Below are positions 53,491 through 62,639 of a stretch of 64,000 bases of DNA, piece after piece. The notes beneath the pieces were generated by a model, which searched no databases, was not told the DNA's origin, and saw only the letters and a program-made list of their open reading frames with translations. Origin of the DNA: Brevinema_A sp051649245. Its GTDB lineage: Bacteria; Spirochaetota; Brevinematia; Brevinematales; Brevinemataceae. The stretch is from contig JBOFGS010000019.1 of the NCBI GenBank assembly GCA_051649245.1, positions 1-64,000 of the forward strand, read 5' to 3'. A program made the position numbers and the translations under genes. The stretch's first letter is position 1; the number at the start of each line of letters is the position of its first letter.

Positions 53491-55185
53491 ATGATCTTGA
53501 GTTTATTACGATATGCGTTATTTTTGGTGGTTTTTATACCTGATATGGGTTGGTCATTAGAACCGTCTATGGTTGCAGAAAAACTAGGAATACTAACCAT
53601 ACTTCCTGCTGTTATTTCTATCACTCTTGCTTTTGTGACACGACAAGTATATTTTTCTTTATTTATAGGCATTTGGACTGGAACATTATTGTTATCATTT
53701 ACTAATGGAATAGATTTGAGTGATCTTTATACTAGTTTTGATAAGATTATCAATACCATGCTAACAATCATGAGTGACAGTTGGAATGCTTCTATCATTG
53801 CTCAAGTAATAACAATTGGTGGACTTATTGGGATTATTGGAAAGAATGGTGGATCTTTTGCTGTTGCAGAAGCGATTTCTAAAAAAGCAAAATCTGCTGT
53901 ATCAGCTCAATTATTAAGTTGTGTGACGGCATTATTTATCTTTTTTGATGATTATGCCAACTGTCTTATTACAGGACCAGTTATGAGACCCGTAACGGAC
54001 AAATTAAAAGTATCTCGCGAAAAATTATCTTTTATTATTGATGCTACGGCCGCCCCTATTGCAGGGATTGCCTTAATTTCAACATGGGTAGGCTATGAGC
54101 TTGGCGTTCTTCGTGATGCTTATACAATTGCCGGTGTGACATCACCAAATGCTTATGCTATTTTTATAGAAACAATTCCTTATCGTTTTTATAATTTCTT
54201 AATGTTAGGTTTTGTTGTTATTATTGCATTGATGAAAAAAGATTTTGGACCAATGCTCAAAGCAGAACAACGTGCTCGTCAAACAGGTATCACCTTACCT
54301 CCAGAATCATCAATTCAAAAAGATGAATCTTTAAACCCAGCACCCCATATTAAACATTATATGGTAAATGCATTAATACCTATTTTCGTACTCATTTTTG
54401 GATCTTTTGGAGGAATTTGGTATACAGGTCATCAAGCTCTTTTGGAACAAAACCAAAATTTTAGCGAAAATCTTAGTGTCTCTCAATATATTATTGAAAT
54501 TCTAGGTGCAAGTAATGTGATGACAGAAATTTTCAAAGCAAGTATGATGGCTAGCATTATTGCGATGATTTTATCTACGGTTACCAAAACGATGACATTC
54601 TTTGAATCATTAAATATATGGGTTATTGGTGCCAAAAATCTTATAAGTACTACATTTATACTCATTTTAGCTTGGTCTATTACATCAATTATCAAGGAAC
54701 TTGGTACTAGTATTTTCTTAACGCAATTAATGAAAGGATCCCTATCACCACAATTTATCCCTGTCCTTACATTTATATTGGCAAGTATTATTTCTTTCTC
54801 AACAGGAACTGCTTTTGGAACAATGGGTATTATTTTACCACTCGCAGTACCTCTAGCAGCAAGCTTATCTGGAAGTCCTGATTCATCTGTTACCTTAATT
54901 ACAGCTGGTGCTGTATTATCAGGTGCTATTGTTGGAGATCACTGTTCTCCCATCTCTGATACAACAATCCTCTCATCCAGCGGTGCAGAGTGTCCATTGA
55001 TAGATCATGTGGATACACAATTACCTTATGCGATGTTAGTATCAAGCATCTCTATTTTATTTGGATATATTTTAGTTGCTTTTGGTTTACCTGTGTATAT
55101 GAGTTATATTTTTGGCTTTCTTGCTCTTATAACAATGATATTTATTATTGGAAAAAATCCTGAAACAACACCTATCAAAAAATAA
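53491..55185 (+). CDS. Na+/H+ antiporter NhaC family
   Basis: A 564-residue polytopic transporter with about a dozen helices. The conserved signature VGDHCSPISDTTILSSSGAECPLIDHV and the following TQLPYA segment define the NhaC/YjbQ-type antiporters. Segments AIAGIALISTWVGYELG and ANCLITGPVMRP are further family hallmarks. It exchanges Na+ (or another cation or substrate such as malate/lactate in some members) for protons. A strong GGAGGAGG is immediately before the ATG. Convergent with mnmE across a terminator. Confidence 0.88.
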   Translation: MILSLLRYALFLVVFIPDMGWSLEPSMVAEKLGILTILPAVISITLAFVTRQVYFSLFIGIWTGTLLLSFTNGIDLSDLYTSFDKIINTMLTIMSDSWNASIIAQVITIGGLIGIIGKNGGSFAVAEAISKKAKSAVSAQLLSCVTALFIFFDDYANCLITGPVMRPVTDKLKVSREKLSFIIDATAAPIAGIALISTWVGYELGVLRDAYTIAGVTSPNAYAIFIETIPYRFYNFLMLGFVVIIALMKKDFGPMLKAEQRARQTGITLPPESSIQKDESLNPAPHIKHYMVNALIPIFVLIFGSFGGIWYTGHQALLEQNQNFSENLSVSQYIIEILGASNVMTEIFKASMMASIIAMILSTVTKTMTFFESLNIWVIGAKNLISTTFILILAWSITSIIKELGTSIFLTQLMKGSLSPQFIPVLTFILASIISFSTGTAFGTMGIILPLAVPLAASLSGSPDSSVTLITAGAVLSGAIVGDHCSPISDTTILSSSGAECPLIDHVDTQLPYAMLVSSISILFGYILVAFGLPVYMSYIFGFLALITMIFIIGKNPETTPIKK

Positions 55186-55210
55186 TTGTTTTATCTTTTT
55201 ACAGAAAATA

Positions 55211-55240
55211 AAAAAGGAACTCTTTAAGAAGTTCCTTTTT
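55211..55240. terminator. Bidirectional terminator
   Basis: Eleven-bp stem AAAAAGGAACT / AGTTCCTTTTT between convergent nhaC-like and mnmE genes. Confidence 0.85.
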
Positions 55241-55274
55241 TATTTGTTTTTCAAATAATCTCAATAATAAAATC

Positions 55275-56645
55275 TTATTTACCAATGCAAAATTGGGAAA
55301 AGATCCTATCTAAGATCGCATCGTCCGTTGTTTTTCCAACAATTTCTTCCAAAAATATTCGAGCCTTTCGCACATGAGCTGCTACAAATTCTTCAGATTC
55401 CTGAGCTATCATTGTTTTTTTTGCATCAGATAAAGCATTAATGGTTTCTTTTAAAAGATGCTCTTGACGAATATTTGCAATCAACACATCATTTTCAGGA
55501 TCAACTCCACCGGATCGATAAAACTGATAAATTTCATCAAATATCTCATCAATTCCTTTGTTAGTATATGCTGAAACCTGCATTTTTTTATTGCTTACTA
55601 AATCAAGAACTACTTTTTGAGGAAGGTCTGATTTGTTCAAGAGAGTAATGACAGGCTTTTGATATTGCTGAATAGTCTTGATAATTTCAAGATCTTCTGA
55701 TTGAAGAGATTCAGATTGATCAATAATATGACAAATCAAATCTCCTTCTTCTATGGCTCTTAAAGTTCTTTTGACACCTTCTTTTTCTAAGATATCATCT
55801 GTATCACGAATCCCAGCTGTATCAAAAAATCGAATCAATAACCCTTTCGCTGAAACACGATGTTCAATGACATCACGTGTTGTCCCAGCGATATCACTGA
55901 CAATAACCCTATCTTCGTTAGCCAAAGCATTTAACAAAGAAGACTTACCTACATTGGGACGACCAACCAATACTATTTTCACACCATCGGTACTCATTTT
56001 GCCAACAGATGCTCCTGATAATAGCTTTTCAGATTCAATGATAAGTGCCTCAGTCATCATAAGATATGTGGGAGCAAAATCAGACATATGCTCGTCTTCT
56101 GCATGATCAATAGCCATTTCAAGTAATGCCAGCAAATCCAAAATCTTTTTATGTATATCATTAATTTTTAATGACAGACCACCATTCAAACGTCCTAATG
56201 CTTGTGCATGTGCAAATTTTGTTTGAGCATGAGTTAGATCATAAATCGCTTCAGCTTGTGTCAAATCAATTTTTCCATTAAGAAATGCCCTCATAGAAAA
56301 TTCTCCAGGTTCGGCAATATAAATACCTAATCCCATTAAAAGATTCATCACCTCATTCATAATAAAAGGACTTCCATGGATCCATATTTCTAATGACTCT
56401 TCTCCTGTAAAGGAGTTTGGCCGATGGAAAACACCTATCAAAACTTCATCAATCATTTTTTTTGTATGAGGATTAATAATCTTACCATAAGCGATTTCGT
56501 GTGATTTTTTTTCAGATAATGATTTAGATCCGTGAAAAATGTGATCAACTAACTGAATACATTGATCACCTGAAACACGAATCATAGCTACACCAGCAAT
56601 ACCTGCAGCTGTAGCTGGTGCTGCAATTATTTTAGAACTACGCAT
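55275..56645 (-). CDS. mnmE: tRNA modification GTPase MnmE
   Basis: With MnmG it installs the cmnm5/nm5 group on wobble U34. The 456-residue protein has the tetrahydrofolate-binding N-domain (IAAPATAAGIAGVAMIRVSG, PNSFTGEESLEIWIHG), a helical region, the G-domain with VLVGRPNVGKSSLLNAL, DIAGTTRDVI, DTAGIRDTDD, NKSD, and the C-terminal CIGK motif with the functional Cys. It follows yidC on the same strand, a gene order common in bacteria, but a hairpin lies between them. Confidence 0.96.
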   Translation of the reverse strand: MRSSKIIAAPATAAGIAGVAMIRVSGDQCIQLVDHIFHGSKSLSEKKSHEIAYGKIINPHTKKMIDEVLIGVFHRPNSFTGEESLEIWIHGSPFIMNEVMNLLMGLGIYIAEPGEFSMRAFLNGKIDLTQAEAIYDLTHAQTKFAHAQALGRLNGGLSLKINDIHKKILDLLALLEMAIDHAEDEHMSDFAPTYLMMTEALIIESEKLLSGASVGKMSTDGVKIVLVGRPNVGKSSLLNALANEDRVIVSDIAGTTRDVIEHRVSAKGLLIRFFDTAGIRDTDDILEKEGVKRTLRAIEEGDLICHIIDQSESLQSEDLEIIKTIQQYQKPVITLLNKSDLPQKVVLDLVSNKKMQVSAYTNKGIDEIFDEIYQFYRSGGVDPENDVLIANIRQEHLLKETINALSDAKKTMIAQESEEFVAAHVRKARIFLEEIVGKTTDDAILDRIFSQFCIGK

Positions 56646-56670
56646 ATTTTTCCTTCATAAATTAGAAAAT

Positions 56671-56692
56671 AAGCCCGCATATACGGGCTTAT
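56671..56692. terminator. Hairpin between yidC and mnmE
   Basis: AAGCCCGCAT / ATACGGGCTT stem directly behind the yidC stop. Confidence 0.7.
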
Positions 56693-56701
56693 TGATTATT
56701 G

Positions 56702-58240
56702 TTACAATGATTTTTTTCCAAAACGCGAATCAAGATTGATTGCTTCTTGCTCTATAATAGAAAAAATATTTTGAACAGTCCAATAAACAACCAAACCTGA
56801 AGGCATATTCCAGAACAAAAATAAGAAAATTACAGGCATGAAATAACTTTGTATTTGCATTTGTTTCTGCATATTATTTTGAGAATCACCAACACGACCT
56901 TGTTGTAGGAACACAGATACGAGTTGAAGCAACGTCATAAGAACAGGTAATAAATTAAATGAAAAACTACCAATCATAAATAAAGAATCTGGCATTGTTA
57001 AATCTTTAATCCACAAGAATTGAGCACCTCTCAAATCAACAGAACGAGATAAAACCCTAAACAAGGCAAAAAAGACAGGAATTTGGAGAAGCAGTGGCAA
57101 ACATCCACCTAAAGGATTTGCTTTTTCAGATTTATATAATTCTAATGTTTTTTGTTGAAGCAACTGAGGATCGTATCCAAATTTTTCTTGTAATTTATTT
57201 AATTTTGGTTGAAGCATTCTCATTTTCTTCATAGAAATTGCTGATTTAATCGAAAGGGGAAGTAATAAAAGCTTAACCAAAATAGCAATCAGAATTAATG
57301 TAATTCCGGGACTTCCAATTAAAGAATTTAAAGATGTTAAAATCCAATTTGTTCCTGATTCGATCGGTTTTAAAATCCAATTAAACACCACAGGCCATGC
57401 AAATAATTTTTTAAATTCGGGATTAGAAGCAACAGCAATCTTTTCAGAACGAGGTCCTATATAATAATTCATTTGAACATCTAAGGATTGATTAGGTGCG
57501 ATATTGGTAGCAAGAACTTGAGTACCGATATTGATTTTTGCAGATTTTCCGAATTCTAAACCATGATAAATAGTAACGGTATCCAATATATTTGGTTGGA
57601 CAATAAATAAAAAGAAATTATCAGCAACAGAGATCCATTCTGCTGATTTAATAAAATCCATTGGTTGAGGTCCACCAAAAAAACTACCAGAACTTATTTT
57701 GGCTTTTTTGAGTTTCTTACCATCAAAATACTTATATTCTAAGATATTGTTATTATTTTGATTAATATTTGCAATATCGGCCAGTGATGCCATTGTAAAT
57801 GCCAAACCTTGATTGTCAAGGACAAGATCCTGGGCAGAAGTATTAGATAAGGAGATTGTTTGAACGATACTACCGTTCGATAGCAAGAGAATCGTACGAG
57901 TAAGATTCAAAGAAGGACGCGACGTTTTTAATATTATTTGATTAGAAACGGCATTGATACTGTAAGATAATTTATTCGTAGTATTAATCAAATCAGTATA
58001 GGTACCAAATCCAAAATCAAAAAAACGGAATGTATTTGCACGATCAGAAATAACGAGATTTTCTTTGAAACGATTCCAAGAGCCATTAATAGCTAGTTTT
58101 GTAACTCCATATCTATCTGCAGATAACACAACAGAGTTATCTGGTGCGGCAATAGAATAGGAGGATTGTTCTTGACCGTGTAGCAGATAAGTAGAAAAAA
58201 TAAAACAGAATCCCAAGCAACGGATAAATTTTGAAAACAT
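56702..58240 (-). CDS. yidC: Membrane protein insertase YidC
   Basis: Inserts and folds inner-membrane proteins with or without SecYEG. The 512-residue protein is of the Gram-negative type: signal/first helix (FIRCLGFCFIFSTYLLHG), a periplasmic beta domain (residues about 25-290), then the five-helix core with PGITLILIAILVKLLLLPLS, ISMKKMRMLQPKLNKLQEKFG, NPLGGCLPLLLQIPVFFALF and a final helix PSGLVVYWTVQNIFSIIEQ. I start at the ATG at 58240, with GGGGG just upstream; a TTG frame from 58252 lies before that. Promoter at 58268-58296. Confidence 0.95.
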   Translation of the reverse strand: MFSKFIRCLGFCFIFSTYLLHGQEQSSYSIAAPDNSVVLSADRYGVTKLAINGSWNRFKENLVISDRANTFRFFDFGFGTYTDLINTTNKLSYSINAVSNQIILKTSRPSLNLTRTILLLSNGSIVQTISLSNTSAQDLVLDNQGLAFTMASLADIANINQNNNNILEYKYFDGKKLKKAKISSGSFFGGPQPMDFIKSAEWISVADNFFLFIVQPNILDTVTIYHGLEFGKSAKINIGTQVLATNIAPNQSLDVQMNYYIGPRSEKIAVASNPEFKKLFAWPVVFNWILKPIESGTNWILTSLNSLIGSPGITLILIAILVKLLLLPLSIKSAISMKKMRMLQPKLNKLQEKFGYDPQLLQQKTLELYKSEKANPLGGCLPLLLQIPVFFALFRVLSRSVDLRGAQFLWIKDLTMPDSLFMIGSFSFNLLPVLMTLLQLVSVFLQQGRVGDSQNNMQKQMQIQSYFMPVIFLFLFWNMPSGLVVYWTVQNIFSIIEQEAINLDSRFGKKSL

Positions 58241-58267
58241 TAAAGCCCCCATAAGTATTATATTAGA

Positions 58268-58296
58268 ATATAATACTATAAAATATTCTTGACGTC
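58268..58296 (-). promoter_or_regulatory. Promoter of yidC
   Basis: Minus strand TTGACG (58291-58296), 17 bases, TATTAT (58268-58273). The -35 box lies inside a perfect 12-base palindrome CTTGACGTCAAG (58286-58297). Confidence 0.7.
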
Positions 58297-58347
58297 AAGA
58301 TTTAAGATCAATATGAATTTATAATCACTGTCACTTCAATCGCATCA

Positions 58348-58388
58348 TTCGACTAACTTCAAATCTCAGATAATAGAAATTAGTCGAA
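58348..58388. promoter_or_regulatory. Inverted repeat upstream of murA, possible operator
   Basis: Nine-base perfect repeat TTCGACTAA / TTAGTCGAA (58348-58356 and 58380-58388) separated by 23 bases; the right arm ends five bases before the murA -35 box. Confidence 0.4.
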
Positions 58389-58392
58389 AAGT

Positions 58393-58421
58393 TTGACGAA
58401 AAGTAAAAAAAACAGTATAAT
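58393..58421 (+). promoter_or_regulatory. Promoter of murA
   Basis: TTGACG (58393-58398), 17-base spacer with an A8 run, TATAAT (58416-58421). Confidence 0.8.
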
Positions 58422-58461
58422 ATTTCTAATTATATGTAATTGAAAAAAGGGGTTTGATACA

Positions 58462-59745
58462 ATGACAAAAATGGAAAAATTCATTGTTGATGGTGGTGTT
58501 GCTCTTTCCGGTACAGTCAACATTAGTGGAGCAAAAAATGCGGCACTACCAATCCTATCTGCTACACTTTTAACAAAAGAAAAAATAGTCTTAGATAATG
58601 TTGCTGTTTTAGATGATATAGAAACTATGTTTCAATTATTAAATTTTTTAGGCAAAAAAATATCACGTGATCAATCAAAAGTCATTATTGAAGAAGAACT
58701 TAATCTTAAATCATCAGCTCCTTACGAGATTGTAAGCAAAATGCGTGCATCCATTGCGGTCATGGGTCCTTTAACAGCACGTCTTGGGGAAGCTCATATC
58801 TCTATGCCTGGAGGGTGTGCTATTGGCCCTAGACCTATTGATCTTCACATCAAAGGAATCACAGAATTATCAGCAACATGTACCACAAACCATGGAGATT
58901 TACATGTCATTGCACCAAAAGATGGATTGATTGGTGCAGAAATGAATTTATCCGGAAAACATGGGAGCTCTGTTTTAGCAACAGAAAATATCCTTATGGC
59001 AGCAACATTAGCAAAAGGACGAACAATCATCCATGGTGCTGCAAAAGAACCGGAAGTGGTTGATTTGGCGGAGTTATTGATTAAAATGGGAGCTCAAATT
59101 ACCGGTGCTGGGACTGATACAATCACCATCAATGGTGTTAAAACACTACACGGTGCGGAACATAAGGTAGTAGCAGATCGTATTGAAGCAGGCACATTTA
59201 TTATTGCTGGAGCAATAACAGGTGGTGAGATCACTATAGAAAATTGTGTTCCTCAACATTTGGAAGAACCAATTAGATTATTTAGAGAAGCTGGGATGGA
59301 AATATCTTTTCCTACACCAACATCAATACATGTCAAAGCTGGACATAAAAAGCCTGTTGATTTTACAACATTGCCATATCCTTTATTCCCAACAGATCTA
59401 CAATCACAATTTCTAGCATATCTTGCCTTAGCAAAAAATGGAAAAAGTATCATTACAGAAACGATTTATCCTGATCGATTTATGCATGTTTGGGAATTAA
59501 ATAGAATGAGTGCTGATATTTCTGTTGATGGAGGAATTGCAAAAATTATTGGTATCAATAATTTTTCAGGTGCTATTGTGAAAGGAGCCGATCTTAGAGG
59601 GGGAGCAACTCTGGTCTTAGCAGCATTAGCTGCTGAAGGCACAAGTGAAATTTTGGATATTTATCATATTGATCGAGGTTATGACAAACTAGAACTTAAA
59701 TTACAAAAACTTGGTGCACATATAAAACGTGTTGCTGTATCATAA
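58462..59745 (+). CDS. murA: UDP-N-acetylglucosamine 1-carboxyvinyltransferase
   Basis: First committed step of peptidoglycan synthesis (enolpyruvyl transfer from PEP). The 427-residue enzyme has FIVDGGVALSGTVNISGAKN, the fosfomycin-binding catalytic Cys in SMPGGCAIGPRPIDLHI, and PLFPTDLQSQFLAYLALA and IYPDRFMHVWELNRMSADI. The catalytic residue is Cys, not the Asp found in fosfomycin-resistant MurA variants. GGGG precedes the ATG at 58462; a second ATG three codons later is possible. It is followed 11 bases later by tRNA-Thr without a terminator. Confidence 0.97.
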   Translation: MTKMEKFIVDGGVALSGTVNISGAKNAALPILSATLLTKEKIVLDNVAVLDDIETMFQLLNFLGKKISRDQSKVIIEEELNLKSSAPYEIVSKMRASIAVMGPLTARLGEAHISMPGGCAIGPRPIDLHIKGITELSATCTTNHGDLHVIAPKDGLIGAEMNLSGKHGSSVLATENILMAATLAKGRTIIHGAAKEPEVVDLAELLIKMGAQITGAGTDTITINGVKTLHGAEHKVVADRIEAGTFIIAGAITGGEITIENCVPQHLEEPIRLFREAGMEISFPTPTSIHVKAGHKKPVDFTTLPYPLFPTDLQSQFLAYLALAKNGKSIITETIYPDRFMHVWELNRMSADISVDGGIAKIIGINNFSGAIVKGADLRGGATLVLAALAAEGTSEILDIYHIDRGYDKLELKLQKLGAHIKRVAVS

Positions 59746-59756
59746 AATCATAAGAT

Positions 59757-59829
59757 GCTACAATAGCTCAGTTGGCAGAGCAATTGATTCGTAATCAATA
59801 GGCCGGCGGTTCGATCCCGCCTTGTAGCT
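59757..59829 (+). tRNA. tRNA-Thr (anticodon CGT)
   Basis: Acceptor GCTACAA / TTGTAGC, D-arm GCTC-AGTTGGCAGA-GCA, anticodon stem ATTGA/TCAAT with loop TTCGTAA (anticodon CGT), T-arm GGCGG-TTCGATC-CCGCC. Discriminator T, no encoded CCA. It directly follows murA and is probably cotranscribed. Confidence 0.93.
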
Positions 59830-59863
59830 AGTTTATTCTACTATATAATAAAGAAAAGGAGAA

Positions 59864-61063
59864 ATGTTTTTTGTGAAATTAACACTAAGAATTTTCTTCC
59901 ACCAATTTTATTGGTCTGTGATCTTTGGTGTTGTGTTGGGAATTTTTGGAATTAGTCTTTCTATTATTAGAATTGCTGATTTTTATATCTCTGAGGGCAC
60001 AGGTAAAAAAACAGATACTTACTCATTTACAATTACTAGTTCACCAGAACAGCCGTTAAATGATTCAACAATCACGTTATTCAAAAATGTCGAAGGTGTA
60101 GGGATGGTTTCACCTTATTTCTCACCTTCCGAAATCATTCAAGCAGGCATTTCATATTTAGGTTTTTCTGCATCCTACCCTATAAATCTCAAAGGGATTC
60201 CTTTATTGGAAGGACTCTCTAATGTTAGCCCTGCTCAACGAAATATATGGAATTCAGCAAACCTTGATCGGCTACCTGTTTTGTTGCCAGAAAAAGCCAT
60301 TTCTTTGTACAACAATCTAGCCCCTCAACGTGGTTGGCCTGTATTAGAACAAAATGCATTTATTGGATTACCTGGTGCTTTTGTGACCATTGAAGGAACA
60401 CGATTAGATGCAATTATTGTTGGTTTCGACCCAAATGAGTTTGGAAATACTGCTAGTGTACCTGCTCAAACATTGTTTGCTATTTACAATAAAGTAGGAC
60501 TATCTCCATCTTATGATTCTCTCGTTATTGAAAGTGTGAGTGGTCTGAACAGACAACAAGTGCGTCAATTAACAAGAAATTTAGAAGATCTTGGATATCC
60601 TCTTGAGGAATCAAAAAAAGAAAATTTTCAGATTGGACTTTTTACTAGGATCAGATATACAGTTGGTATGTTAGGATTTGGAATCTTAATCACATTTATT
60701 ATCCTAAAATTTGTTGCGTTCCGTGAGCTGTTAGCTAGAAAAAGAAAACAAATATGGCTTTATAGAATTTGGGGTATTCCTGATTTTTTATCTTTTGTTT
60801 TAGTGATTAGTACAGTTTGTTTTAGTGTGTCTTGTGGTCTATTTTCATGGATTATCAGTTTTTTTGCTGTTATTCCCGCTCAGGAATATATTATCAACAC
60901 ACTCCAGACATTTGGATTAAATACTCCTCCTCTAAGAACATCAGCTCAAACTGCATTAGAAACTGGTATTGGAGCTACCATTCTTTTTATTTTCATTAGT
61001 CTTTTAGCTTCTATATTATTTTATATTTCCGTTCCAAAAGCAAACTATATTGATAAATTCTAG
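59864..61063 (+). CDS. FtsX/MacB-like permease domain protein
   Basis: A 399-residue membrane protein with one helix near residues 15-37, a large extracytoplasmic domain (about 40-260), then three helices (about 265-390) with the cytoplasmic segment FRELLARKRKQIWLYRIWGIPD between them, which resembles the coupling region of FtsX/LolC/MacB permeases. No ATPase gene adjoins it, so the partner is unknown. The ATG at 59864 has AGGAG two bases upstream, which is close; a GTG at 59873 eleven bases from it is the alternative start. It precedes flaA but is separated by a 122-base region with its own promoter. Confidence 0.6.
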   Translation: MFFVKLTLRIFFHQFYWSVIFGVVLGIFGISLSIIRIADFYISEGTGKKTDTYSFTITSSPEQPLNDSTITLFKNVEGVGMVSPYFSPSEIIQAGISYLGFSASYPINLKGIPLLEGLSNVSPAQRNIWNSANLDRLPVLLPEKAISLYNNLAPQRGWPVLEQNAFIGLPGAFVTIEGTRLDAIIVGFDPNEFGNTASVPAQTLFAIYNKVGLSPSYDSLVIESVSGLNRQQVRQLTRNLEDLGYPLEESKKENFQIGLFTRIRYTVGMLGFGILITFIILKFVAFRELLARKRKQIWLYRIWGIPDFLSFVLVISTVCFSVSCGLFSWIISFFAVIPAQEYIINTLQTFGLNTPPLRTSAQTALETGIGATILFIFISLLASILFYISVPKANYIDKF

Positions 61064-61114
61064 TAACTAACATCAATTGATGTTAAACTAAGAAAAAAAA
61101 ATATCTCAAAATAT

Positions 61115-61140
61115 TAAAGTTTTCAAAGATTTTCCGAAAA
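61115..61140 (+). promoter_or_regulatory. Sigma-28-type promoter of flaA
   Basis: TAAA (61115-61118), 14 bases, TCCGAAAA (61133-61140); same -10 octamer as the flgG promoter but one base closer. Confidence 0.55.
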
Positions 61141-61185
61141 ATTTTTAGGTCGTACAAAAAAAGCGTAAAAATTAAGGAGAATCTG

Positions 61186-62148
61186 ATGAAACACTATTTG
61201 TTAATCCTGTTTGGTTTAATGATTCCTATAGCAGCATTTTCACAACTCAAAGAAACATTTTTTGATTTTAATACTTTTGAGGATAAAATCAAAGAAGTAT
61301 ACACAAACGAGCAAAACCAATTATATTCAAAAGAAGGCATTGCGATGGCTGAAATTGGATCTACAATGTTTATGCTTGACAATTGGTTAGTAACCCTTAC
61401 CAATTCATCGGGGCAAAACCCTTTTTCTAGAAGAGATTCTTATTCTAAAAAAACAACCTCTCAAGAACAAGGAACAGTTTTGGGTGTTCGTGTCCGATTT
61501 CCAGAATGGCCGTTTTCTGGCGAAGCATTTATTCGTCCCCTATTCCCACTTCTACCGTTCAAGGCAACAGGAGAATACGCTAACATAAATAACGGTGTTA
61601 TCACAAATATCGGTGCTATCAAATCGTTCTCTATGTGGGTAAATGGACGTAACTTTCCATTTAGTCTCGGTGTTCGTGTTCGTGATTTAAAAAATAAACT
61701 TACTGAATTTTCTTTAGGTTCTTTATTATATGTTGGTTGGAGAAAATTAGCCTATAATAATACTGCTTACTCTAAACGTATCATGAATAATATTCTACCT
61801 CCAACACGTATCTATCCTAGTGATATTCCATTGATTCGTTTTGATTCTTTTGTGGTTTACCGATCTGGAAATAAAGATGGTGGTAATTTTATTAGTTATT
61901 TTGGATCTTCTGATATCGAGTATACTCCTTATCTTGTTGATATTTCGACTGATATCAATGATGAAGAAACTTGGGGACTTATCCGCAGTGATCAAGAGCA
62001 ATTGGCTACAAGTCTTAATAGCACATTGTATACAGAAATTCTTGAATTTGAGTATGCTCGAAAACGTGTAGAAGTAAACTCAGATACCCCTAAAAACAAT
62101 GACCAACAAAACAACGCTACTAATCAAACAGAGCCTGCAGCACAATAA
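61186..62148 (+). CDS. flaA: Periplasmic flagellar filament outer-layer protein FlaA
   Basis: Sheath protein of the spirochaete periplasmic flagellum. A signal peptide (LLILFGLMIPIAAFS) is followed by FDFNTFEDKI, VLGVRVRFPEWPFSGEAFIRP, IKSFSMWVNGRNFPFSLGVRVRD and a C-terminal beta-rich part, the layout of FlaA. Length of 320 is typical. The C-terminal tail is a Gln/Asn-rich stretch. The ribosome-binding site AAGGAGAATCTG is strong. FlaA is spirochaete-specific and is the best taxonomic marker of the window. Preceded by a sigma-28-like site and followed by a hairpin-rich region. Confidence 0.9.
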   Translation: MKHYLLILFGLMIPIAAFSQLKETFFDFNTFEDKIKEVYTNEQNQLYSKEGIAMAEIGSTMFMLDNWLVTLTNSSGQNPFSRRDSYSKKTTSQEQGTVLGVRVRFPEWPFSGEAFIRPLFPLLPFKATGEYANINNGVITNIGAIKSFSMWVNGRNFPFSLGVRVRDLKNKLTEFSLGSLLYVGWRKLAYNNTAYSKRIMNNILPPTRIYPSDIPLIRFDSFVVYRSGNKDGGNFISYFGSSDIEYTPYLVDISTDINDEETWGLIRSDQEQLATSLNSTLYTEILEFEYARKRVEVNSDTPKNNDQQNNATNQTEPAAQ

Positions 62149-62159
62149 AAACGAAAGAT

Positions 62160-62275
62160 AAAATAACCGACATCGAAACAGGGATGTCAACGTCGGTCAG
62201 GAAATCAGATTCCGATACGCTGACCAAACTTTGATGAAAAGTCTGATAGGGATATTTTTCTTTTCATCAGTAATA
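62160..62275 (+). ncRNA. Possible structured RNA or 3' UTR behind flaA
   Basis: A stretch richer in G+C than its surroundings that folds into several stems: CCGAC (62167-62171) with GTCGG (62192-62196); alternatively GACATC (62169-62174) with GATGTC (62183-62188); GGTCAG (62195-62200) with CTGACC (62220-62225), overlapping the first by two bases; and a 10-bp stem TGATGAAAAG (62232-62241) with CTTTTCATCA (62260-62269). There is no long reading frame and no T tract. I know no family it matches. It could be an independent RNA, or a stable 3' end of flaA mRNA. Confidence 0.4.
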
Positions 62276-62329
62276 TTTAGTCAATCATGAATTGTTATTT
62301 ACAAATCTTCATTGAATAAATGTTTCTTT

Positions 62330-62412
62330 GCCTGAGTGGTGAAATTGGTAGACACGCAGGAATCAGAATCCTGTGCTGATAAAGCTTGCAGGTTCAAGTC
62401 CTGTCTCAGGCA
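62330..62412 (+). tRNA. tRNA-Leu (anticodon CAG)
   Basis: Acceptor GCCTGAG / CTCAGGC, long variable arm typical of class II (GCTGATAAAGCTTGC), anticodon stem CAGGA/TCCTG with loop ATCAGAA (anticodon CAG), T-arm GCAGG-TTCAAGT-CCTGT. Discriminator A, no encoded CCA. Confidence 0.93.
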
Positions 62413-62461
62413 AGTACATGCATACGGCATAGCTAACGCAGTAAGATAAAATATCCACAAG

Positions 62462-62498
62462 AAAACAAGCCTCTAAAAATAGAGGCTTGTTTTTTTTA
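62462..62498 (+). terminator. Terminator behind tRNA-Leu
   Basis: AAAACAAGCCTCT / AGAGGCTTGTTTT with a six-base loop and eight T. Confidence 0.85.
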
Positions 62499-62533
62499 AG
62501 AACTTCGTCATCCTCATCAATATATATATATAG

Positions 62534-62561
62534 AAAAAAACATCCCTTAGGATGTTTTTTT
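62534..62561. terminator. Second hairpin, bidirectional
   Basis: AAAAAAACATCC / GGATGTTTTTTT; serves the minus-strand gene at 62640 and a plus-strand readthrough. A short TA repeat precedes it. Confidence 0.75.
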
Positions 62562-62639
62562 GTGATTTTTTGTATAAAGCGTATCTGAAATGTGATCTTG
62601 AAGATATAAGATTAAAGAAATCATCTGATCCCCTAACTA

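Noticed and set aside
62511..62532. TA dinucleotide repeat near 62520
   Set aside because: Short simple repeat in AT-rich intergenic DNA; no function can be supported.
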